Shown: positions 24,368 to 36,216 of the stretch, piece after piece | Numbering within the stretch: position 1 is the stretch's first letter | Layout of the letters: the number at the start of each line of letters is the position of its first letter | Assembly: GCA_964007475.1 (NCBI GenBank) | Contig: OZ023273.1 | Span: 87,624,930 to 87,688,929, forward strand | Length of the DNA stretch: 64,000 nt | Direction: 5' to 3' | From: Hybos culiciformis | Lineage: Eukaryota; Arthropoda; Insecta; Diptera; Hybotidae | Program-made: the position numbers and the translations under genes | Notes under the pieces: model-generated | Seen by the model: the letters and a program-made list of their open reading frames with translations, nothing else | Told to the model about the DNA's origin: nothing | Database searches by the model: none

Positions 24368-26190
24368 GATACAAAAAAACTATTTTCTAAATAGAAAGAA
24401 ATTTGAACGCTTTTTTAATAAAATATAGAATAAAATATTTTGTAGATAAATCGACATAAAAATGTCCAATCAAGATGGATTAAAATTAATTCGAATTTTA
24501 TGGTTAAAAGATATGCAAAAATAAATTCAAAACTTCATAACAATGGATTCTCTATCGGTTAAAAATCAATTATAATTGTTTAGCAAAACAATAAATATTA
24601 GGTATAATTTTTGCATAAAATTTTTATTTTTGAATTACAAAAATAAATATTTAATTTTAATTTTAGATGAGTAGCATAGGAATGAAATATTAAGTTACAC
24701 AATTTTATTTTTTAAAAAAATACACTTAAAGTAAAGTAACTAATAAAAACACTAATAAGCAAATTGTTGTTCACCCATTAACGTGCAGAAAATAAAGCTT
24801 TATTTATATATTTAGTTATAGCTCAGTTCAAGTAAGAAAATAAATAATGTTGAACTGTCCTTAAGAAACATACCTATATTGACATCACAACTCAAAATAT
24901 TTAAATTATATCGATAACAGATCATCAACAGTTTTTTAGATCCGAAATTGTTAATTTTTTTTCCGAAAATAGTTATTCTTTTTGTGTAATGTTGACACTT
25001 TTAACCAATGTATTTAATTACTAATTACGCGAATATTGTGTTCAAATTTAGTTGAGACTTATTTTTCAAATAGCTAGCATAAGATTTGGAAATATTTATT
25101 ATTTTTAGATACTTATAGATTGAGCAGTTCGTACATATATACAATAAGAAAGTGAAGGTTCAGAAAAAATTTTAGTCCTTGCGCCCTAGACTAACTTTTT
25201 TTTTAACCCTCACTTTTCCCAAGGAAAATAAAAATAAAAAAAGAAATAGGTTTAAGGATAGACGCCGCCTTGTTTGCCTATGAACAATTATATAATGTTA
25301 TATCTTATTTTATCCTAACTGTGATTGCTTATACCATACCTTTTGTACATGTTTAACAATATAGAAATTCATTATAATTTTAACTATTTAAATTCATTTA
25401 TATAATAATGTAATTTGAGAAAATAATTTAAATAAAATACTTTTTTTTTCTAAATTTGATCATTATTAAATTTAATAAATTTTTTTTTGGATTTTTAATA
25501 GCATTAATAATTTGATTTAATGCTTTTAAATATTATAAGCATTAAAATCAAAAATACAATCAAATATAAAATTTTAATTGAATATATATACAGAAATGTC
25601 CTTGTTAAAATAAATTATGTATAAAAACACAATTTACAAAATAAAACATTTTTGGCACTGAAAATAGAAAATAAATTGCCTTTAAAAATTCATAAATTTT
25701 CCTATAAAATCATATATATAGAACAACAGCATTTATAATTGGAATCATTGTAGTATATAATATTTTATTCTTTGTAATTTATTTTACTACCTACATTTAA
25801 ACATTTGTTTTGTATACATTTTTTTTTTAATTTTAGCTTAAAATAATAATTTAATAAAATTATTTGTAAATATGATCACAAATTGTACAATGTACATTAA
25901 TATTAATTTAATTTGGAAAACAACGAACACCTATGTAGATTTATGCTGGGTATGTTTTATGTCAATTACACGGTTTATGTTATTTCAATCTCCGTAGCAA
26001 ATAATTGTTTATTCACTTATTATTAAATAATAATAATAATTCATAATGGTTATTAAATTCTAACAATCCAAATAAACGAAAAATCAGATTTTCATTTCAA
26101 AGTGCATTAAATTGAAGCATCATAAAATTGACAAATGAAATTATTAAAATCCAAAGAAATTTATAATTTTTTATTTTTTACTATCTCTAC
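24368..26190. other. AT-rich non-coding stretch
   Basis: No gene, RNA or terminal repeats that I can support. A slightly GC-richer repeat-like phrase follows at 26205-26290 (GTGATCGGATCGAGCTGAAATT). Confidence 0.5.
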
Positions 26191-26451
26191 TTTAACTTGA
26201 CAAAAGTATCTTTGTATGTATGTGGCCGGAGAGTCGCAAATTAACCCATTTCCCGTGATCGGATCGAGCTGAAATTTTGCAGGTAGATTCGTTGTCGATT
26301 TTTTTGTTCCAAAAAAAAAACAAACAAAAAGAAAAAATGCTGCATATTTTTAGGCACTTGGCAGTTTTTTTGTCATAAAAAAACAAAAAAAAATAAATAA
26401 ATAAAAATTGACAACCAAATCCCGGGAAAATAGAGAGAGTTTGTTTTTTAA

Positions 26452-27194
26452 GGGGGTAGATGCACTTAGAATTTTTGAAAAATCGATTTTTTTTTTATTT
26501 TTTCATTTTCTTAAAGTATGATGTTTCAAGAATATTCTCTGAAAATTTCAAGTCAATCCGATGAATAGTTTTCAAGATATTTAGTAATTACTGAAGCAAC
26601 ATTCAACCTCTCGGTTGTGAATAGAGCAGGTAGCGGAACTTTAAACGCGTTTTTATCAAAACTGTGTTTTTCCATTCGGTGACCAATATAACTCGAAAAC
26701 CATTGAGTGGATATTGATCAAATTTTAATATTATCTTTTTGGCATTAAGAACTAGTCTTTAATCGAAGGATATTGATTTTTGTTAACAATTACTATATTT
26801 TTTAAACAATTAACTTTTAACATTTTATCGAAAATCAGAGTCCAAAGTTTCGAATGCCACCATTTTGTAAATTTTCAAAAAAAAAAAAAAAGCTTCGATT
26901 AAAGACTGGATTTATTATTAAACTAGAGGTTTCACCTTGGTTTTTCGAATTCAGATGATCCAGAAGGCTGTTGTGATGGTCACCGCGAAGTACTACTCGC
27001 GGGAGAGGATCCAACCGATATGGCGATATTTTAATAAATAATATGTATTTTTTTTTTTTTTTTTTCATAAATGTTAAGTTAAAGCATTGTATAAAAACTC
27101 TGTATAATTTATTTTGTAAAATAAACTTAATTACTGTAAAAAATAAATTTTTTGAAATATGCCTTTTTTTACGCTTCTGAGTGCATCTACCCCC
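26452..27194. mobile_element. TTAA-flanked TIR element
   Basis: The ends GGGGGTAGATGCACTTAGAA (26452) and, inverted, GGGGGTAGATGCACTCAGAA (27194) differ by one base. TTAA lies outside both (26448-26451, 27195-27198). A TTAA duplication is used by piggyBac and Kolobok; the G-rich terminus recalls Kolobok-type MITEs. 743 bp, no transposase. The 77-codon minus frame at 26835-27068 is read-through of the repeat. Confidence 0.85.
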
Positions 27195-28147
27195 TTAAGG
27201 TTGTTTTTTATTTTATTTATGTATTAATTAATAGAATTTGAACAGCAAAGTTTCATACTGATACTACAAAAAAAAAATTGGTATTATGATTAAAATTAAA
27301 AAAAATATATATTTTTATTTGAATATATTTCGTCGATTTCGTCTCTGTTACTTAAACCATGTTTTTTTTTATTAAATATGCCCGTGAGTTTTATCAAAAC
27401 ATTTTATCAATTTCAATTCAATGGATGTAACATTTGTCTGTGTCATTTTTATTATTATTGGATTTCCCACAAAAATATTCGATAAAAAATAATTAATTAT
27501 AAATGACTCAGGATGTGAACCTAACATCGAAACGTTAAATTAATTATAAAAACGAATTGTTTTTTTTTTTTTAACTTAAAACTTGGTCTGGTTTAATTGT
27601 TAAAAAAAAGATTATATGAAATCATAAAATTAATATAAGTAAAATTTTACCTCAATCTGAAGCTGAAAGTTGAGAGAAAATTAAGAAAATTCACGAACTA
27701 ACTTTAAAACATTATCTTCAAATTTAAATAATTACAAAACTTAGGGCCGTTTGCACCGATTAAACTTACATATTTAAGTTTTGGTTAAGTATCAAAGTAA
27801 CACTTAACTACTTGCACCAAATTTAAAGTTCCACTTAAAATTGCTTAAGTTTTACTTTAATTAAGTGATAGATTTTGGGAACTTAAAATTTTAAGTTTCA
27901 GTTAAAATCGATATTTTATTTTAAAGCTTAGTATGCTATTTGTATGTTGCTCAGGAAAATATTACGAGAAAATTTATGGAAAAAATTCCTAACAAAAAGT
28001 TAGGAAAAATGTAATGTCGTTATTGTCATTGTCTATATTTATTTATTAATCACAAAAAGTAATTCAGAAATTATTTAAAAATTATTTGTAAATTTTTTTT
28101 TTAGTTTTTGAATTATTTAAATTACAAACAGAATTTCTCTTGATTTT

Positions 28148-28225
28148 ATCGACCCGCAGCAGTTTCACGTCCTCGTCAGAGAAACCGCAGCAGGTCTGCG
28201 CCTTGAACTCCAGCTGCTTATTTCA
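28148..28225 (-). pseudogene. GC-rich coding-like exon inside Harbinger element
   Basis: One minus-strand frame reads QLEFKAQTCC then GFSDEDVKLLRVDKIKRNS, in DNA far richer in G/C than its surroundings. The frame starts just after an AG (AATAAGCAG/CTGGAG), so it may be an exon of the element's second protein. I do not recognise the protein; the composition contrast suggests a different origin from the flanking DNA. Confidence 0.3.
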
Positions 28226-28444
28226 GGATTTGAATTTTCTGGATTTTCAATGATGGTTCTTTTTTTTTCTTATTTTCTGAAACGGAGTTCTTCGGCTTTA
28301 ATTTCTCATTCATTGGTTTGCGAAGCATTTCCGGGGTATAAGAAGTCCAATCTTCTTTACCTTGTAGACCTTGACGTGAGTTCTGAAAAAAATATTATAT
28401 ATTATGTGTTAGTAACTTCGCGTTTTCTCTAAATGCAAATTTAT

Positions 28445-28830
28445 TCAGTTTCTTACCGTATCTTTAACAGATGTGCCAGTTCCAGCCTCTGTTACATCTG
28501 AACAATCATTGGATCCTTCATAATAATCACTGTCAAAAGTGTTTTGACGACCATGAATTCTTGGGGGATTCATTATTGACATCGCTAGCTCGAAATTCGG
28601 ATCCTTGACTTTCGCTGGTGAGCCCCACCGGTCTTCAAAGCAGTTTTTAATTCTTGTGGCTTCTTTTTTATATCTTTCTTGTAATTTACGTAGAATTTTT
28701 TTTAACACATCTCACTTCTGAATATATAATTGCCCATAGAGTTGAAATTACTTTCTATCCGTTTCCATGCATTTTCTTTATCTCTCCAAGTAACTGCATC
28801 GATCCGTTTGTTCTGAACTATCAGTTTGTT
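28445..28830 (-). pseudogene. Myb/SANT-like DNA-binding protein, frameshifted
   Basis: From about 28825 down to 28705 one frame reads KRIDAVTWRDKENAWKRIES then NFNSMGNYIFRS. The next frame (28708-28445) continues KKILRKLQERYKKEATRIK and an acidic Ser/Thr-rich tail ending SVKDTVRN. The 'TW..K..AW..I...FN' tryptophan spacing followed by a basic helix is that of Myb/SANT-like domains of the zeste/apontic type, the accessory protein of Harbinger elements, where it helps the transposase enter the nucleus and bind DNA. The frames join near 28706, so there is at least one frameshift. The N-terminal part is cut off by an inserted TIR element at 28846. Confidence 0.7.
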
Positions 28831-28845
28831 TCCAAAACACATTGT

Positions 28846-29614
28846 AGGGTAAGAGTGGTATCATCTGACCCTCGGGATGATTTGACTTTGTCCAATTTCG
28901 ATCGAAATCAATGAGATAAAAGCTCGTCGTAAATGTTTTATGTAGCGGCTTTTAAATTAAAATTGACTCACTAAAACATTAAATCAGGTAACATGTGCTT
29001 GGAGATGTCAAATACAAAAACAAGATGTAATTTTTTAAAGGAAGCAATTTATTTTTTTATTTATTAGTTTTATTTTTAATAATGATTTTTTTATTATAGA
29101 AAAAATATTATTAAAAATATTTCTAATAAATAATTTAATCATTTTTTCATTTTTACGAGTATTATGATAAAAAAAAATAAAAAATGGGATGCCTTGTCGA
29201 TCGGTACAAGGTATGCTTTGACTATTAATATTTTTATTTTTTTACTAAAATCCGAGAATGTGATTTATTTAATTTTTGTTGATTAATTAATATTATTTTA
29301 TCAAATGTTATTTTTTTGAATTATTATAAAAAGAAATAAATTTTTTTTTAAAGTAAAAAAAATTCGTACAACTTTTGAAGCATTCCATCAATTGTCGAAG
29401 CATCCTCGGATATGGCGAAGCATCCCACTCAGAGGTGTTTTTTTTAAATGCAAATTATTTAAAATCTGTCTGTAATTTAGAAGAAGAAATCATTTAATTT
29501 GAATGGTTAAATCCCAAAATATGATTTAAACTTAAATTCATTATAAAAATCTGTTGAAAATTATACTATTTTTATCAAAGTCCGTTAAGGTGTCGACGGG
29601 TACCACTCTTACCT
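28846..29614. mobile_element. nested TIR element in Harbinger body
   Basis: The ends are AGGGTAAGAGTGGTATC (28846) and, inverted, AGGTAAGAGTGGTACCC (29614). The phrase GAAGCATYCC recurs inside (29377, 29397, 29417). No open frame of note. The target duplication is not clear. Confidence 0.55.
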
Positions 29615-29852
29615 AATACTAATTTTTTTTTTTCCGGTGCAAAATTAGCACTGCGAAATCTTTTTTATCCTGGTTTCTAGTTTTTCGTTTTTTTTTTTTA
29701 AATTATAAAATCATAAAATTTAATTTGATTCAATTATATTTAATATAATTTAAGTTAAACACAAACTTATTTTATTATATTATTGAAATAATTAATATTT
29801 TTTGACAGTGAAATTTAAAGGAAACTATATTAAGTAAAACTTAGTTAAGTTA

Positions 29853-31036
29853 GAGCCCGTTCCATTACTGCTACTATTTAAAAAAAAATTAAATATCCCT
29901 TTTATGCAAACGATTAAGAAAATGAATCGTTTTCACATTTTTATTTCTGTAAGTCTGTAAAGTTAGTTAAAACCAAATACTTTATAAATTTTATACAAGC
30001 ATCTTAAAACGTGCAATATGTTATCAGGCCCGTTCCTGGCGGGGGTGCAGAAGGTGCACCCTCACGTGGGCGGCCAAGTCGAAGGACGGCCGCCGAGCAA
30101 CTATTATTATATTTAAAAAAAAAAATAAAATTAAAAAAATATTGATTTTAATTTCGAGTACTAAACTGTTAAAAAAAATTAAACTTGGTCGAATTAAGTA
30201 GTAGACAAGTTTTCTTAAAACATCTAATTTTTTTATGTATTTTCCAATATATTACTTATATTTTTTTTTTAAATTCCATTACAAAACTTAAAATTTTGCT
30301 ATTAAAAACTTTTGCTTCACTAATTTTTATTACGTTTTCACTAATTTTTTATTACAAAGTAATAATCCCCCCATCGGGTGATCCGCACATCAGCCAATTC
30401 CAATTCCTTTTTAGTTTAATTATATTACTGAACATTTTAATACCAGAATTATTGAAAATATTTTTTTATCTTTACATACATTTCAATATAAATAAATTTG
30501 ACTATTCTTTGAGCGCCTGAGACGGCCTATATACAATATAACAAGTGAAGTGAGAAAGATTTTTAAAATTTTTTTTTGATGTGTATCAAGTATATGGTTT
30601 TTGTTGAAAATTGTATTGTAAAAATATTTTCGTGAAAATAAAAAATAAATTTGAAATTTTTAAAAATAAAACAATATTAAAAACTTTTTATTTAGGACTT
30701 TGACCTGCTTTATTATATTTTTAAGTTAAAATTTTTAATGAAATAAAAAAAAAAAATTTATTATTGTTTCTTATTATTATTTATTTTTTTTCATACGATT
30801 CAAAAATTAAACTCACTAAAAAGTAGACCCAGAATTTTGAATTGTTACGAGAAATTTAAAATTTCCCTTTTACAGGATTAAAAAAATAGAATAGAATTTC
30901 GGAACGGTTTTTTGCAGAAATTTTTCTACTTTTTTAATTTTTGCTGTCAAATCGTGGCCTTTTCAAAACTAAAATACGTAAAAATTTAAATACTTACCCA
31001 ATTTTTTCAATAGTCGTCAGTAATGGAACGGCCTAT
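29853..31036. mobile_element. nested TIR element with a further nested element
   Basis: The ends are GCCCGTTCCATTACTG (about 29854) and, inverted, GGCCGTTCCATTACTG (about 31034). Inside, 30024-30530 begins AGGCCCGTTCCTGGCGGGGG and ends with the roughly inverted GCGCCTGAGACGGCCT. It contains a GC-rich block (GGACGGCCGCCGAGCAAC, 30085), so a third nesting level is likely. The 111-codon frame at 30185 is T-rich read-through. Confidence 0.5.
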
Positions 31037-31860
31037 TCTTAATCATAATTTTTTCAAAGCAACTTACTTAAATTTAAGTTTAATACCATGCTTAAACTAG
31101 TGTATACAAAATACTAGCCATACAAAATTTCTGTACTAGTTAGTTACACCAGTTTAAGCTAAAACTACTTCTTAAATCTAGAAAATGAAAGCAGTAAGCA
31201 AAAGTGAAATCAATTATTTGTAATAAATCACAGCATAATAAAATATGTGGTGAAAAACTAAAAAAAAATTTCTACTCATACAAAAAAATCATAATAAAAA
31301 ATATAAATAACAAAAAATATTTTAGTTGACAAAATAACACTAGTTTAATTTTATTTTATGTCTGAACGGTTTAGCTTAAACTATAAAATTTTGTAGTTTA
31401 AATTTTCTGTTTGAACATGATATAACTTAAATTTAAATAAAACTTAGTTATTTGTAAATTTTAAGTTTAATCGGTGCAAACGGCCTTTAAACATAATAAA
31501 CTAAATTTTTGAAAAATATCAGTTATTCCATTTTCACTAAATTCTTATCAATATTAATTTACTTTTACAAAGGCATTTATAGTGGAATTGACATTTTAAC
31601 AAAAAAAATTTCGTCCGTAATTTTTAAACCATTGATTGCAAAAGATCATGTTTTTCCCGTTAAATTGACATGAAATTTTTTTCGATTCTGGATTCCTGAA
31701 GTACACAAAATTTGTGTATATATTTTGAGGTTTTATAAAATAATTGAATATAATTTGAGAGCCTCCAAGTTGTCCAAACTTATAAATGTGTATTAACGAA
31801 TTAAACTTAATATTAAGCTTATAATTTTCAGTAATTTACTTTTTTCGAACAAAAATTAAA

Positions 31861-32196
31861 ATAATAGTGCTTCTCCGTGAAAGTTTTTTTTCTTGAATAA
31901 AAATATTCTAGTACAAAAATATTTCGATAGTGTCAAAAAAGTACAAATTTTACGGAGATTTAATTTTATTATTAAAAAAAACTTTATTAGAGATTTAAAA
32001 TTGAAATCAAAACAACTTTTTGATTTGACACTAATTATATTTTTTTCTACAGAATATTTTAATACATGCCTAGACGTGTATTAAAAAATTCAACTGAAAA
32101 TATTTTTGACATTTAATTACACTAACAAAATACATTTGGAATATTTATATTCAGATATTTTTATTTCAAAAAGTTTTATGGAGAAGCACTATTATG
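31861..32196. mobile_element. MITE of about 335 bp
   Basis: ATAATAGTGCTTCTCCGTGA at 31861 is matched, inverted, by ATAATAGTGCTTCTCCATAA ending near 32195. Flanking bases are consistent with a TA duplication. No coding content. Confidence 0.75.
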
Positions 32197-32197
32197 T

Positions 32198-32440
32198 ATA
32201 TATATATATTTTAGAATGTGTTTAGAAATGAAAAAATGAAGTAAATTAAATATAAGTAGAAAACAGAAATACGGATAAAGTAACACTATATATACAACAA
32301 AATTCTAACTAAATTAAATGTGTAAAGTAAGTTCCTACGAGAGTATGTTTTCTATCGGAAGTATTTTTATTTCAATCAGAAAAATATCATCATCTGATTT
32401 TTTCAGTTCTAAAGAAAAATTTCCCTAAATAATGGTGAAC
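32198..32440. other. AT-rich non-coding
   Basis: Nothing recognisable between the MITE and the ATAACCGCGAAA cluster. Confidence 0.4.
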
Positions 32441-32444
32441 TGAC

Positions 32445-32534
32445 ATAACCGCGAAAATTTTTTGTCATAACCGCGAAACTAGAATTTGTATGAGTTTCGC
32501 GGTTATAACAAAAATTTTTGTTATAACCGCGAAA
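32445..32534. repeat. four copies of ATAACCGCGAAA
   Basis: The 12-mer occurs at 32445-32456, 32467-32478 and 32523-32534 in direct orientation, and at 32495-32506 inverted. The second and third copies, with flanks, form a hairpin (CATAACCGCGAAACT / AGTTTCGCGGTTATA). CpG-containing 12-mers are rare in this AT-rich DNA. Confidence 0.85.
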
Positions 32535-32935
32535 CACAAAAATTCGATTTTTGTCATTTAATGACATATAATGAAAAATTACTGCAGATTAATTATCTGT
32601 TTAAATTCTAATTTAAAAAAAAGGTACCTATTCTAAAAAAAATATATTTTTTTTATTTATTTATTTTTTTTTTATATAAAATAAATTAAAAAAAAAATTT
32701 TTTTTACCAAATTTCGCCGGAACATTGATTTCTCTACTACTAAAAAGTACAAGTTTAACGAAAAAAAATTTTTTGCATAAGATTTTAATTTTTTAAAGAT
32801 TTTGAAAATAAACAATATAAATATAATACAAATTATACTTATGAAAAACAATTTTAATTTTAATACTATGTGTAATGAATGACGTATAATGGAACAATGC
32901 TTTTTCACATTTTTCATTTCATAAATAAAAAAGCA

Positions 32936-33784
32936 TCTCTTTAAATTAAATTTGGCTAGAATCCCTAGCTTTGATCTAGTTAAACGATTTTTACTGAAAA
33001 ATTCAATTATTGAAAATAGTTTTATAGTTTCAAAAGCTAGTTCACGCAAAAATCTAGTTCTCAAAAGCTAGATTTCTAGGTAAAATTTTACAAATTATTA
33101 TATACGGAACATAGATTCTATTTCAGATCATTAATATTCCAGTTATTTTGGTCAACTAGATTACAATATTGAAAATTTAAAACTAGAAAATAGTTTTAAA
33201 ATAGTTTTAGACAAATTTGAAAAATTATTAAAATCTAGTTTCTGCAATTATCATCTATTTCTTCATGCTAGATTTTAATTATTGTTACCAGATTTTTTTG
33301 CTGTCTTCGGGATTTGAACCTGCGTTCTTAGAATTGCTAATAACTAACACACCACAAAGAAAATGTGTATATCAAATTTATATTTTCTATTTTATATACT
33401 TTTTAAATTTCAATACCGTAGCTGAGTGGTAATGTTGGCGGATTGCAATGTTAAAGACCCAAGTTCGAATCCGGAAGAAGTCGTAAGAAATAAAATTAGA
33501 ATTAAATAAAAATCTAATAAAGAAATTGTAACAAACAAAAAAAAATTTACAATTAAATTAAAATTTTTTTTTTTTTTATATAAAAAAAAGTCACTAGATT
33601 CTAGTAAAAAAAATGAAAGATATAGCTTTGGTAACTAGAATTCCACTAGGACTCTAGTTTGGCATTTTAACTAGAATCTAGGTAAATTTTGGAAGCTAGA
33701 TCAAACTAAATCCTAGTTGCTCACAATCTAGTTGCTCAATCTAGTTTTATTACCTACAATCTAGCCAAATTTTATTTAGAGAGT
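32936..33784. mobile_element. TIR element with tRNA-like core (Pol III-type element 2)
   Basis: The left end CTCTTTAAATTAAATTTGGC (32937) and inverted right end CTCTCTAAATAAAATTTGGC are aligned over 20 bp with two differences and continue TAGA. Both arms are packed with CTAG-containing phrases (CTAGATT, TCTAGTT, AACTAGA). The core has the shared upstream box at 33374-33399 and a tRNA-like module at 33411-33480. No downstream box was found and the target duplication is unclear. No transposase. Confidence 0.6.
33411..33480 (+). ncRNA. tRNA-like module inside the TIR element
   Basis: An A-box-like TAGCTGAGTGG (33419) and a B-box GTTCGAATCC (33463) lie at tRNA spacing, with GGATTGCAATGTT between them, where an anticodon GCA would sit. 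The acceptor and T stems do not pair well, so this is a tRNA-derived promoter rather than a functional tRNA. Confidence 0.6.
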
Positions 33785-33903
33785 ACACTTTTGCTAAAAG
33801 AAATAAACATTATAATCATGTGTATCTATTTCATATAGTAAATTATAGTAATTTTTTTTTTCGAATTTTCGAAATTTTGTTTCTATTTCAAGTTTGGTCA
33901 CCT

Positions 33904-34130
33904 AATTGGTGATTTTGAGCGCAAATTATGCTCACTATTGTCCAAATTTTAGTGAATTTCTTTTATAATTTTACGGTTAATATAACCAAAAATCGTTCCC
34001 CACTTGGTGATTTTCCAACACAAAATGGGTTGTCGTGAGCATATAGTTTAGCCTATTTTAGGTTAATTTTCAAGTTGAGGTGATGTTGCCACAGCCAAAA
34101 TTGGTGATTATCAGCGCTACTTTACCAATT
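33904..34130. repeat. degenerate tandem repeat, period about 98 bp
   Basis: TTGGTGATT recurs at 33906, 34004 and 34101, followed each time by a variant of TTxxxAGCGCAAA or CCAACACAAA. The rest of the units is strongly diverged. Confidence 0.45.
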
Positions 34131-35580
34131 TTGTTATTTGGGATGATAAATAAATCCATCCAGCAAATCTGCATGACATTGAGTATTTCAGCCTTCAAAA
34201 TATTCTGTTCTTCTACAGAACAAATATCAAAACACAGAAAAAATTATGTTTTTGACTGAACAATAATTAAAAAGAATTAAAATTAATAATTATATACATT
34301 TATATGGAATTGTGCCTGTAATTTTCCAATCAAAATTCCAATAAAGCTATATTATTTTCATATATTAACTGACTCAAATCAATATTTCCAAATACTTAAA
34401 CATTAGTTATGGGGCGTGAATGCGGGTTATATTTTATAGTCCACTCTTTAACAATAAATATTGAAGAACTAATTAAAACTTCTCAATTTTTCAAGTTGGT
34501 TTTTATTTCATAGAAAAATTAATTTCTTACTGTCTTACTGCCTGCAATATAATAGGTATAAAATATATTATATGTTATGTATATACTTCTATTAATATCC
34601 ATCACATGAAAGCGTAATAACATTAAAAATTTGATTTTTTTTAAAGAAATTTAACGGAAGTGTAAATTATTGAATTGAAACCTTCTCTGTTATTCAGAAT
34701 CATATTATTAAATTTATATTTTCTTTTTAATTGTTCTCAAAATTTTCATGCTATCCAAAAATTTTTTCATCCCTCTTATTTTATTGTGAATGATTTTCTT
34801 ATTTTCCGTCTGAGATTTTAATGATAGTAATTTATTTAATTTTTTATTTTTTTTTCAAATTTATTCTTCTTGATGATGGCAACAATTTTTCTTTAACCAT
34901 AACTTTTATTTGAATATTTTGTTTTAACTTTCTATGTTAAGCAAATCTCATGTTGTTTTTTAAGTGTTTTGATTGTACAGCGAATTTGTGTAAAAAAAAA
35001 ATTGTGTAAAAAAAATAATAATAATAAATATAATTAAAATAAAATTTTCTTGAATAATCACATTTAAAAATAAATGAATAATCTGAAGGAGAATAAAAAA
35101 ACACACAATAAATAATAAAAAGCAAATAATATCTTAAATTTAAATTTCAATAAATTAAAGTGAAAATCAGAAAAACATCAATTCAACCTAGTTTTTTTAA
35201 TTGTTAATGTTATATAGAAGAAGAATTGATGACTCGTGAATTTTTATTTGAACAAGAAATTTTATTTTGTTTTTTTCGTACGAGAGTATATTACTATTGT
35301 TTCATTAGTAGTAATAAATAGTACAATAGAGTACGGCATAGTATACTTCCTACCGAATTCGAAAATAAATTATCAAAAATATTGAGCAAAATCGACGGCT
35401 TCTTTACGGAGGTTATTAAATGGGGAATGATATGAATAAAAAGGATTTGAAAGTAATCAAACGGAAGTAATCAAACGAAGGAGGCGCTTAAAAAAAATAA
35501 AAAAAGATTCAAAATTAACAATGCCCTGCGAAAAAAAAAAATGTAGAAAAAAAACAAAACAAAAAACAAAAAAAAAAATG
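34130..35580. other. AT-rich non-coding stretch
   Basis: No gene, RNA gene or terminal repeats recognised. Frames here are T-rich or K/N-rich chance openings. Confidence 0.5.
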
Positions 35581-35582
35581 AT

Positions 35583-36010
35583 ATGAATGTAAGATTTTCT
35601 AGTGTTGGAGATATTTGTTCCTGCACTTGTAACATAAAAAACGGTGTTCAAATTGTAATGGTTGTTATCTACATTTCACCGAGACAGAAAATTAGTGACA
35701 TAAAATTATTCATTTCTAGAGCACTTTCAGCAGGTGCCGCATTTTGTAAAACTAATTCACATTTAATTCCACTTATTGCTGGTGATTTTAATACCAATTT
35801 TGCTGAAGTTTTCTTGTGCAACCACTTGAGCAATTTTTGTTTGAAAAATTATATTTAACCATAAATAATTATCCGAGGCAAGCTACTACTAAATATAGTA
35901 CAACAATTGATGCCGTTTTTTCCAGATATGTCAACAAAATAAAGTCACAAACATTTGTCTCTGATTTTAGCTACCACAAACCAATTATTTCCATGATATA
36001 TAGAATATGA
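35583..36010 (+). pseudogene. endonuclease-domain fragment (LINE/Helentron type)
   Basis: Two overlapping frames (35583-35858, 35816-36010) carry the core of an exonuclease-endonuclease-phosphatase domain: VVIYISPRQKISDIKLFI, then IPLIAGDFNTNF (the GDFN motif), then RQATTKYSTTIDAVFSRYV, then TFVSDFSYHKPIIS with the SYHK histidine. The frame changes near 35850. The 'TTIDAVFSR...SYHKPI' phrase is, to my knowledge, common in the endonuclease domain of insect Helentrons as well as in LINEs. The plus orientation is opposite to the Helentron at 45240-49640. Non-functional fragment. Confidence 0.65.
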
Positions 36011-36216
36011 TGACAAGAGATTGGGATTTCTCAGGATATTTTATTTTGCGAGACATCGGAATTTTTTTCGCGTCATATTCTCTGTCTCGCGAATTCAAGA
36101 TATTTTTTTTCTGTCTCGTAAGTCTCGAAAATTCCCGAGTATATATTCTTCATAAAAAAAAAACACAAGATCTGTCATAGGACACCCGATAGGAACGTAG
36201 TTCCTTTACGTATATA
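36011..36216. other. short non-coding stretch
   Basis: CpG-bearing phrases recur (TTTTGCGAGACATCGG, CTGTCTCGCGAATTC, GTCTCGTAAGTCTCG) but no family is recognised. It ends with the TATA flank of the gypsy element. Confidence 0.35.

Larger units (their letters stand above)
27744..31486. mobile_element. PIF/Harbinger-like element, 3.7 kb, decayed
   Basis: The left end GGGCCGTTTGCACCGATTAA (27744) and inverted right end AGGCCGTTTGCACCGATTAA (31486) continue to match into TTAAGTTT. TTA flanks both (27741-27743, 31487-31489). A TWA duplication, GGGCC ends and an internal Myb/SANT gene are the usual Harbinger set. The DDE transposase gene is missing or unrecognisable. Three other TIR elements appear to have inserted inside (28846-29614, 29853-31036 and one within the latter). 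Confidence 0.8.

Noticed and set aside
26835..27068. 77-codon minus-strand frame
   Set aside because: Lies wholly inside the TTAA-flanked element and begins in a poly-A run; no domain.
30185..30520. 111-codon hydrophobic frame
   Set aside because: T-rich body of a nested TIR element; Phe/Ile/Leu composition only.
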